DNA of 59,554 nt, from contig CAYFJU010000007.1 in NCBI GenBank assembly GCA_964343505.1, positions 1-59,554 of the forward strand, read 5' to 3'. The position numbers were made by a program, and so were the translations under genes. The notes beneath the pieces are model-generated. The model was not told the DNA's origin and searched no databases. It saw only the letters and a program-made list of their open reading frames with translations. Positions 34,061 to 41,405 of this stretch are shown here, piece after piece (the stretch's first letter is position 1; each line of letters starts with the position of its first letter). The DNA comes from TCS55 sp964343505. Its GTDB lineage: Bacteria > Fidelibacterota > Marinisomatia > Marinisomatales > TCS55.

Positions 34061-35050
34061 ATGAAACGATTCATACCCATTTTACTCATCTGTTTTTCAG
34101 TCCAATTTTTATGGGCAAAAAAAATCGTCGTCAAAATGGCCACGCTGGCGCCGGAAGGAACTGAATGGCATGGATTATTGGTGGATTTAGGCCAGCAATG
34201 GACCGAAGCGACGAACGGCGAAGTGCGCCTGCGAATTTATCCCGGTGGTGTTGTAGGTGACGAACCGGACATGATCCGTAAAATGCGAATCGGTCAAATT
34301 CATGGAGCAGCCATTACCAATGAAGGCATGACCGAGTTAAATCCGTATTTTACTGCATTCTATATGCCCATGCTGTACCAGTCCTACGATGAGGTTGATT
34401 TTGTCCGTTCCCGTCTGAATGACGACCTGTTATCCGTGACTGAAAAAAATGGGTTTAAAATTCTGACCATGGTTGATGTGGGATGGGCCTACTGGTTTTC
34501 AACCAAACCGATCTATACACCGGGTGATCTCAAGAAGACCAAAATTTTCATCTGGGCCGGAGATTACCAATCTACGGCATTGTATGAAAAACATGGATAC
34601 CAGCCTGTTCCTTTGGCTATGACGGATGTACTCTCCGGTCTCCAAACCGGTTTGGTCAACTCACTTGGATTTAACCCCATGTATGCCCTATCCCAACAAT
34701 TATTCGGGATCGCTGACAATATGCTCGATATGAAATGGGGAAACCTGACAGCGGCCATTGTGATTGATGTGAGAACCTGGAAGCGCATAAAACCAAAACA
34801 CCAGGCGGCCATGGTAAAAATTGCCCAGAAAATCGGGAAAGGATTCCAGGACAAGAACCGGCATGAAACAGACAAAGCGGTTGACGTGATGAAACAATAC
34901 GGTCTAAAAGTCAATACACCGACAGACGAGCAGGTGGCAGAGTGGAAAGCGTTCATCGAAAGAATGTATCCGGATATCAGGGGATCACTCATTGATGAGA
35001 ATGCTTTTGACAAATTGATGGAAATCAAAAAAGAAATGGAATCCCGTTAA
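34061..35050 (+). CDS. TRAP transporter solute-binding protein (DctP family)
   Basis: A 329-residue periplasmic receptor with a signal peptide (FIPILLICFSVQFLWA). Family features include VVKMATLAPEGTEWHGLLVDLGQQW at the mature N-terminus, VGDEPDMIRKMRIGQIHGAAIT, and the FSTKPIYTPGDLKKTKIFIW hinge region. VPLAMTDVLSGLQTGLVNSLGF is the usual ligand-site segment; the canonical carboxylate Arg is not obvious in this region. It captures a small, probably acidic, solute and delivers it to the fused permease 18 bases downstream. The TatT-type neighbour suggests a ligand of hydrophobic or unusual type. The exact ligand is not readable. Confidence 0.86.
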   Translation: MKRFIPILLICFSVQFLWAKKIVVKMATLAPEGTEWHGLLVDLGQQWTEATNGEVRLRIYPGGVVGDEPDMIRKMRIGQIHGAAITNEGMTELNPYFTAFYMPMLYQSYDEVDFVRSRLNDDLLSVTEKNGFKILTMVDVGWAYWFSTKPIYTPGDLKKTKIFIWAGDYQSTALYEKHGYQPVPLAMTDVLSGLQTGLVNSLGFNPMYALSQQLFGIADNMLDMKWGNLTAAIVIDVRTWKRIKPKHQAAMVKIAQKIGKGFQDKNRHETDKAVDVMKQYGLKVNTPTDEQVAEWKAFIERMYPDIRGSLIDENAFDKLMEIKKEMESR

Positions 35051-35067
35051 AATAAAATTTTTCCCTC

Positions 35068-36861
35068 TTGGCTTATTTTAATATCAAAACATTCGAACAG
35101 TATTTTACCTTATTTGTCTTTATTGCGCTTGTATTTCTACCGGCGACGGAAGTTGTAACACGCTTATTTGGAACGACGGGCGTTCCTGCTTCCTCAGTAC
35201 TCGTTCAGCATTTTACCCTGTGGATCGGTTTTGCCGGGGCCGTCATTGCCGCCCGGCGAAATAAACTTTTATCCCTCACAACAAAACCCCTGTTTGATGC
35301 TGAGTCTTCGATTGACTGGTTCAAATTTATCGGTAAAGTGACCACCATATTTATTGTATTGGCCTTGACCTATGGTAGTTGGGAGTTGGTCAAAATAGAA
35401 ATGGATTATCCCGTCAATATTGCCCCTTTATTACCGCGCTGGGGCGCCCAAATGGTCATGCCGGTGGGATTTCTTCTGATTGTGATTCATTTGTTTATCA
35501 ATGGCTATGAGAGCTGGAAAAATCGCGGTATTCTGGTTTTGGGGATTGTGACCCTTATTCTTTTAACCCGTTATATTGGAGCTTTCCAGGAATCCACGGC
35601 TTTCATGTGGATTGCTATCTTTTCTATTTTAATCTCACTATACAAAGGGGCGCCGATTTTTATCGGATTGGGCGGATTGGCAATTCTTTTTTTCTGGCGT
35701 GATTATACACCGCTCTCAGCCATCCCCGCCGAAACATACCGCATTGTGGTTTCACCCACTCTGCCCACAATTCCACTGTTTACCCTGGCGGGATATATTC
35801 TAGCTGAAAGCCATGCCTCGGAGCGTCTTGTTCGTTTATTTCGCGCATTGTTTGGATGGATTCCCGGTGGAACGCCGGTGGTGCTAGTCCTGGTGTGCGG
35901 ATTTTTCACTGCCTTGACCGGTGGATCGGGTGTAACCATCTTGGCCCTTGGGGGATTGCTGTTTCCCTTGTTGATCAGGGAAGGGTACTCAAAACACTTT
36001 TCGTTGGGCCTCATTACCGTGGCCGGTTCCCTGGGATTATTATTTCCACCCAGTTTACCCTTGATTATTTATGGTGTAACGGCGGCTGTATCAGTTAAAG
36101 CGATCTTATTGGCAGGGATTATCCCCGGCTTTTTGCGTGTGGCCATGATCGGAGGGTGGGCCGTTTGGCAAGGAAAGGTGCAGCACGTCCAACGCCATAA
36201 GTTTGATTTCAATGATATTAAAACATCCCTCCGGGATGCAAAATGGGAAGCGGTGATCCCCGTTTTTATTCTGTTCGGAATTTTTGGCGGTTTTACCACT
36301 CTCGTGGAAACAGCGGCCGTTACAGCCGTTTATGTTTTTATTGTTGAAGTGTTTATCTATAAAGATTTGAATTGGCGGGATATGAAAAAAATTATTCTGG
36401 ATTGTTCTACGCTGATTGGTGGTGTACTTATCATTTTAGGGGTCGCCATGGGGCTCACCAGTTACCTGGTGGATGCCCAGGTACCCATGCAACTCCTGGA
36501 ATGGGTGAAGGGTGCCATCTCCTCCAAACTGGTGTTTTTATTGATGCTGAATATTTTCCTCCTCGTAGTAGGATGTATGATGGATATTTTTTCAGCTATT
36601 ATTATTGTGGTACCCCTGATTACACCGTTGGGGGCTTATTTCGGGATTGATCCCGTTCACTTGGCTATCATTTTTATTGCCAACTTGGAATTGGGTTTTT
36701 TAACCCCGCCGGTGGGAATAAACCTCTTTTTATCGGCCTACCGTTTCGAGGAGGATATGCCCACAATTTATAAATCCACTTTGCCCTATTTTATGGTCAT
36801 GCTGGTGAGTGTGTTGGCTATCACTTATATACCTATTTTATCCACTTGGGCGGTAAAATAA
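35068..36861 (+). CDS. TRAP transporter fused permease (DctQ-DctM)
   Basis: A 597-residue inner-membrane protein. The first four helices (about 1-155) are the small DctQ-like subunit, and the remaining roughly twelve (about 170-597) are the large DctM-like subunit. DctM motifs include SPTLPTIPLFTLAGYILAES, TGGSGVTILALGGLLFPLLI, GSLGLLFPPSLPLIIYGV and LELGFLTPPVGINLFLSAYRF. It moves solute from the DctP receptor using the sodium gradient. The start is a TTG with no good ribosome site, the only in-frame choice before the first helix. Confidence 0.88.
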   Translation: MAYFNIKTFEQYFTLFVFIALVFLPATEVVTRLFGTTGVPASSVLVQHFTLWIGFAGAVIAARRNKLLSLTTKPLFDAESSIDWFKFIGKVTTIFIVLALTYGSWELVKIEMDYPVNIAPLLPRWGAQMVMPVGFLLIVIHLFINGYESWKNRGILVLGIVTLILLTRYIGAFQESTAFMWIAIFSILISLYKGAPIFIGLGGLAILFFWRDYTPLSAIPAETYRIVVSPTLPTIPLFTLAGYILAESHASERLVRLFRALFGWIPGGTPVVLVLVCGFFTALTGGSGVTILALGGLLFPLLIREGYSKHFSLGLITVAGSLGLLFPPSLPLIIYGVTAAVSVKAILLAGIIPGFLRVAMIGGWAVWQGKVQHVQRHKFDFNDIKTSLRDAKWEAVIPVFILFGIFGGFTTLVETAAVTAVYVFIVEVFIYKDLNWRDMKKIILDCSTLIGGVLIILGVAMGLTSYLVDAQVPMQLLEWVKGAISSKLVFLLMLNIFLLVVGCMMDIFSAIIIVVPLITPLGAYFGIDPVHLAIIFIANLELGFLTPPVGINLFLSAYRFEEDMPTIYKSTLPYFMVMLVSVLAITYIPILSTWAVK

Positions 36862-36873
36862 AGATCGCACAAT

Positions 36874-36900
36874 CCCTTGCCTCGTTAGAGGAGAAAAGGG
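36874..36900 (+). terminator. Possible terminator hairpin after the TRAP operon
   Basis: An interrupted inverted repeat, CCCTT...AAGGG (36874-36878 with 36896-36900) enclosing CCTC/GAGG with a four-base loop. It lies just after the permease stop. The T-run behind it is weak (TAATTTC), so it is only a candidate transcript end. Confidence 0.35.
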
Positions 36901-37027
36901 TAATTTCAGCTGAATAAACAGGAGTGCCCATAAAACATCGCTAACGGTTGAATCGTTTCTCACATCACCGAAGGTATCAAAAAACCTTCTAAACATTATA
37001 CCCCGAACCGGGGAAAAGGACATTTCT

Positions 37028-38389
37028 ATGAAACGGATATATTCAATTGTGGCGGCGCTCCTGCTTTTTAGCAGTCCGTCCCTCAATGCACAAAGTGAAG
37101 CAGGCGCTATATTCCTGCTCATATCTCCCGGCGCCCGTGCCGGCGGGATGGGTGAAGCACAGGTGGCTGTGGCCAACGATGCTTACGCTAGTTATTGGAA
37201 TCCAGCCGGTCTGGCTTTCCAGAAAGGATCCGAAATTGCATTCATGCACGTGAACTGGCTTCCCAATTTAGCCGATGACCTGTATTATGAATTTCTGGCG
37301 TTCCGAAAAAACTTTCCGAATCTTGGGACGCTCGGTGGTCATTTGATTTATCTCAATCTCGGGGAACAGGTTCGGATGGATGAATGGGCCCAATACCAGG
37401 GCAAATTCACTTCCTATATGATGGCGGCGGCCCTTTCCTACAGTACGCAACTTTCACCCACATCTTCCTTTGGGATGAATGCCAAAATATCCTACCAGCA
37501 TTTGGTTGAACTCGGTACCGGCTCCGAAAAAGGTAAAGGGACATCCACGGACTTTGGTTTTGATTTAGGCTATATGAACCGTGAGTGGCTAACACCAGGG
37601 TTGGACTTGGGTCTGACATTGACCAATATTGGACCGAAAGTTTCATTTATTGACCCCGACCAGGCTGACCCGCAACCGACTAATCTAACTCTTGGTTTGG
37701 CCTATGAAGTATTCAAAAATGATTACAACAGCCTGAAGGTTGTTTATGATGTGGATAAACTACTAGTTGCTTCTTATCCTGATATGGATTGGGACGGCGA
37801 TGGTATCATTGGCGGGTTTGATAAGGATGGCAAAGAGGGTACCAAAAATTCTGATTTTAACCAGAATGGTCAATTAGAAGTGGCCCATAAAGACGGCCTG
37901 TTTAAAGCTATTTTTACATCTTGGGTGGATGATTGGTTGCTGGGCGGTGACATTGACTGGGCCACGCCGGGCGAAGTTGCCGATAAAAAGATTGGCGGCT
38001 GGGAATGGGCTGGTGACGCCAATGGCAATGGAAAACGTGATCCCGAAGAAATGGTTAATACGGCCAAAGAATACGACGCAAAATTTGGGGATGAAAATTG
38101 GGGTATTTATAATGAATGGGGCCAGAAAGAAGTCGGCTCCGCCGATGACCGTACCATCCAGGATGAATTGGATAAACTTGTGCATAACTTTGGTTTGGAG
38201 TACTGGTATTCATCCTATTTTGCCTTAAGGACCGGATATTATTTTGATAAAACAGGTAAAATTTCCAACCCGACTTTTGGTGTTGGTCTGCGCTTTTCCA
38301 ACTATGGCTTCGATTTTGGATATACTTATGGAGACAACCGGCATCCGCTGTACAATACAATGCGGTTCTCCATGAATGTTCAGTTTTAG
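37028..38389 (+). CDS. PorV/PorQ family outer-membrane protein with calcium-loop insert
   Basis: A 453-residue protein with a signal peptide (SIVAALLLFSSPSLNAQ). The mature start ISPGARAGGMGEAQVAVANDAYASYWNPAGLA is the PorV/PorQ signature, and the barrel ends in a phenylalanine-terminated strand (MNVQF). PorV is the shuttle protein of the type IX secretion system. An insert at about residues 252-370 carries EF-hand-type loops: DWDGDGIIGGFD (254-265), DFNQNGQLE (276-284) and DANGNGKRDPEE (330-341), the last fitting a 12-residue EF-hand loop. The next gene encodes a T9SS-tagged protein, which supports a secretion role. Confidence 0.82.
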   Translation: MKRIYSIVAALLLFSSPSLNAQSEAGAIFLLISPGARAGGMGEAQVAVANDAYASYWNPAGLAFQKGSEIAFMHVNWLPNLADDLYYEFLAFRKNFPNLGTLGGHLIYLNLGEQVRMDEWAQYQGKFTSYMMAAALSYSTQLSPTSSFGMNAKISYQHLVELGTGSEKGKGTSTDFGFDLGYMNREWLTPGLDLGLTLTNIGPKVSFIDPDQADPQPTNLTLGLAYEVFKNDYNSLKVVYDVDKLLVASYPDMDWDGDGIIGGFDKDGKEGTKNSDFNQNGQLEVAHKDGLFKAIFTSWVDDWLLGGDIDWATPGEVADKKIGGWEWAGDANGNGKRDPEEMVNTAKEYDAKFGDENWGIYNEWGQKEVGSADDRTIQDELDKLVHNFGLEYWYSSYFALRTGYYFDKTGKISNPTFGVGLRFSNYGFDFGYTYGDNRHPLYNTMRFSMNVQF

Positions 38390-38401
38390 CCCGAATATTA
38401 C

Positions 38402-41224
38402 ATGAACCGACCCCTTACTTGCAGGCGGGCATTAGCTTGTCTGCTTTTCTTTTATTTTCCTGTCAGGGCGGATGTATCAGGTGACTTAAAGATTGCCCTC
38501 ATCCGTGTATCCTTCCCGGAAAAAGATTATCCCGGGGTAGCGGGCAGGGGGAATTATTTGTATTCGGCTCAGGAGATTGAATGTGGATACTATACCATCG
38601 ACTCGCCGCCCCATGATCGGAACTATTTTCAATCCCATTTGGAAGCGGTGAGTAATTATTTTCGTTCGGTATCCTATAACAAATTCGGATTGGACTTAAA
38701 TAGCTCATCCGTTTATCCTGAGGAGAATCAATCCAGTTATGTCATTCAACAGTCTTTTAACTATTATAATGAGATTGATCATGAATCGGAACACGAAAAA
38801 CGGATCACAGAATTATTAAGAGATGCAATCGAAGCGGCATACAACAAAGATCAAATTGATTTCAGCCAGTATGATTTAGTTGCTGTCGTTCATCCCGGTG
38901 TGGGACAGGATTTTAAATTACCTTTCCTCGATCCCACACCAGAGGATATTCCTTCCACCTATGTCGATAAGAATATGGTAAACACCCATCTGGGCGGTGC
39001 GATCACTATAGGGAGTGCTACCATCCCCCATGGGATCATCCTTCCTGAAACGCAGAACCATTTATTCTATGATGAGTCATTATTCAATCAGTTGAACAAT
39101 CCCTGTGATATTCAATATAGTATCACAGGGACCATGGCAATGATGATCGGATTTGCCGTCGGGTTGCCGCCGCTTTGGGATATGGAATCGGGGCGGTCCG
39201 GCGTGGGAATCTTTGCACTCATGGATCAGGGCTCCAATAACGGAAGGGGTATTATTCCTGCACCGCCGAATGCATGGACACGAATCTATGCCGGCTGGGA
39301 GGAAGCAATGGATTTTAAATATCCAGGGAAAATTGCCATCCATAGTGGAATCGAAAACAGTATAGTCAAGATTCCCATCAGTGGAGATGAATATTTCCTC
39401 ATTGAGAATCGGAACAACTGGTATCGGGATGGGGTGAGTATTGATTCATCCCGTTATGTGGTCTGGGAAAAGACGAATGAACATCCGCCCTTAATTAATG
39501 TCCTCCTGGATTCTGTTGGCGTGAAAAAGAATGAATTTGGCGTCATTACGGAAATACCTAACTATGACTTGGGGTTGCCTGCTTCGGGTCTTTTGATTTG
39601 GCATATTGATGAAAAAAAGATTAGTGAAGGCATTGGCTCATTTGCTATAAATGCCGATCGAAAGCACCGTGGGATCGACCTTGAAGAAGCAGACGGCGCT
39701 CAGGATATTGGATATATTTCCAATTTATTGACGGATCCATCTGCCGGATATTGGGGGGATATGTGGTTTGCGGAGAATAAGGAATATTTCCGCGCCAACG
39801 CAGAGGGGAGCATGGATTTTTCACCCTTCACATATCCCAATACAAAATCGAATACAGGCGCTAATACTGGGATCAATATTTCCAATATCTCCCGCTCCGG
39901 GAAAATCATGACCTTTGACTTCTCTTCAACTTTTGATGTTGTTTACTTAAGGGATGAAATGAAATCCATTCTCTTTCAATGGGATGTGGACGGGGATGGT
40001 GATTTGGATTTTGTAGGTGAAGGGGATTCCCTTTGGTGGGGAGATAGTCTGAATGATATTAACGGCTTTTATAAAAATGGGGGAGAAGATATTCAGGTTT
40101 GTGTGGTGCAGAAATCAAATCCCACGGCCATAGCCACGGTGAAATCCATCGGGAATGATTGGGTGATTGAATGGTTTGAGTTTGACCCAAAAATAACCAC
40201 CTTTATTAAAAAGTGGCAGAATAAAGGTGAATTAATACATTCCGTAACGCTATTCAAGGCATTAGAAGAGGATGGAAGTATAATTCTCCAGAATGGGGGA
40301 GGGTTTTATAAAGTATTTAAAGAAAAGATTATCTCCCTTTCACCCACGCAGGCGTTATTCCCATTTAGAATCTTCCTTTACGATGGAAAGTGGGATATTC
40401 CATATAGTCAATATTTTTCTTATGAAAAATTTCCGAATTTATCCATTGGTGACATTGAAGCACATTTTGAAAATATATCTCTCCTTGATATAGATAATGC
40501 AGGGAATGCTGAAATTCTTATCGTGGATGGCGATGGAAATATTCACGCTTTGAATACTGATCTTATTTATAAAAACGGTTTTCCAATTGAAGTCAAAGCG
40601 AGTGGGCCTGTATTGGGAATGGATCTTTTCGATGACAATAAACGTGAATTGGTTTATCAGCATCAGGATGGAACGATCCGCATTTTGGACCATGAAGGGG
40701 TTGAATTAGCGCAAACTGCTTCATCAAAACCGTTAAAAGGATTATCGAACTATAAAAACAAACACGCCATCATAACAGGGGATAGAATTATTTCTTTTAA
40801 GGAAAACTGGGACGGGGATATCAATGAATGGCACTACCCCTATGGATCGCCCGATCGTTCTTCTTTTTTACGAACTAAAAAAAATAAACCAGAACCACCC
40901 TTTTTAATGAATAAAGGTCAGTCATACGCCTATCCAAACCCGTCATATGGTGAAGATGTAATTTTTAGAATCTCTGTAGGAGAAGCAGAAAAAATTAGTA
41001 TCAATATTTTTGATTTGGCCGGATTCCCTGTTAAGACTCTCAAAAAGGAATCAGTCATTATTAAACCATCTGAGGCAAATATTGGATCATATATTTTGAA
41101 GGATATTATTGAAATGCCTTGGAATGTTTCCAATATCGAGTCTGGGATATACCTTGCTCGTGTGATGGTTGAGCAAGCAGGGAAAACACAAGAAAAAATC
41201 ATCAAAGTGGGTGTGATTAAATAA
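38402..41224 (+). CDS. M6-like secreted protein without zinc motif, T9SS C-terminal sorting domain
   Basis: A 940-residue exported protein. The N-terminal part follows the M6 (immune inhibitor A-like) metalloprotease layout, including HLEAVSNYFRSVSYNKFGL and SGVGIFALMDQGSNNGRG...PPNAWTRIYAGW. The active site HExxHxxGLPDLYD is replaced by MMIGFAVGLPPLWD (residues 247-260), so both His and the Glu are lost. The middle part has FG-GAP/VCBS-like WDVDGDGDLDFVGEGD and VDGDGNIHALN repeats. The C-terminus (about 855-940; YPNPSYGEDVIF, INIFDLAGFPVKTL, GIYLARVMV) is a type A T9SS sorting domain. It is probably a secreted non-proteolytic binding protein. Confidence 0.78.
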   Translation: MNRPLTCRRALACLLFFYFPVRADVSGDLKIALIRVSFPEKDYPGVAGRGNYLYSAQEIECGYYTIDSPPHDRNYFQSHLEAVSNYFRSVSYNKFGLDLNSSSVYPEENQSSYVIQQSFNYYNEIDHESEHEKRITELLRDAIEAAYNKDQIDFSQYDLVAVVHPGVGQDFKLPFLDPTPEDIPSTYVDKNMVNTHLGGAITIGSATIPHGIILPETQNHLFYDESLFNQLNNPCDIQYSITGTMAMMIGFAVGLPPLWDMESGRSGVGIFALMDQGSNNGRGIIPAPPNAWTRIYAGWEEAMDFKYPGKIAIHSGIENSIVKIPISGDEYFLIENRNNWYRDGVSIDSSRYVVWEKTNEHPPLINVLLDSVGVKKNEFGVITEIPNYDLGLPASGLLIWHIDEKKISEGIGSFAINADRKHRGIDLEEADGAQDIGYISNLLTDPSAGYWGDMWFAENKEYFRANAEGSMDFSPFTYPNTKSNTGANTGINISNISRSGKIMTFDFSSTFDVVYLRDEMKSILFQWDVDGDGDLDFVGEGDSLWWGDSLNDINGFYKNGGEDIQVCVVQKSNPTAIATVKSIGNDWVIEWFEFDPKITTFIKKWQNKGELIHSVTLFKALEEDGSIILQNGGGFYKVFKEKIISLSPTQALFPFRIFLYDGKWDIPYSQYFSYEKFPNLSIGDIEAHFENISLLDIDNAGNAEILIVDGDGNIHALNTDLIYKNGFPIEVKASGPVLGMDLFDDNKRELVYQHQDGTIRILDHEGVELAQTASSKPLKGLSNYKNKHAIITGDRIISFKENWDGDINEWHYPYGSPDRSSFLRTKKNKPEPPFLMNKGQSYAYPNPSYGEDVIFRISVGEAEKISINIFDLAGFPVKTLKKESVIIKPSEANIGSYILKDIIEMPWNVSNIESGIYLARVMVEQAGKTQEKIIKVGVIK

Positions 41225-41245
41225 TGAGGTCATTTCTAAAAAAAC

Positions 41246-41401
41246 AAATTGGGCTGAAACCCCGAGTTATGGTTGCTTATTACCCTACGCTAAAGCATGG
41301 GATAATTATTGATTTATTCAGAAATGTGTTAAATCCTTTACCCCGTCCTTCAGGGCGGGGTAAAGGTACTCAACAAAATATGAGGGGTTTTAACCCCATT
41401 T
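41246..41401. repeat. 156-bp palindromic element with imperfect terminal inverted repeats (MITE/REP-like)
   Basis: The 181 bases between two CDS consist mostly of this element. The ends 41246-41263 and 41384-41401 are inverted copies at 15 of 18 positions. Inside is a strong 14-bp hairpin at 41335-41366 (pairing ccttta-cccc-g with c-gggg-taaagg) and a decayed palindrome at 41283-41301. It occupies almost the whole intergenic space up to the GTG start of the next gene. It encodes nothing convincing. It looks like a non-autonomous mobile or REP-type repeat. Confidence 0.6.
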
Positions 41402-41405
41402 CGGC

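Noticed and set aside
36970..36989. Six-base inverted repeat gaaggt/accttc before the PorV-like gene
   Set aside because: Short stem, A-rich loop and no downstream T-run; it may occur by chance and has no assignable role.
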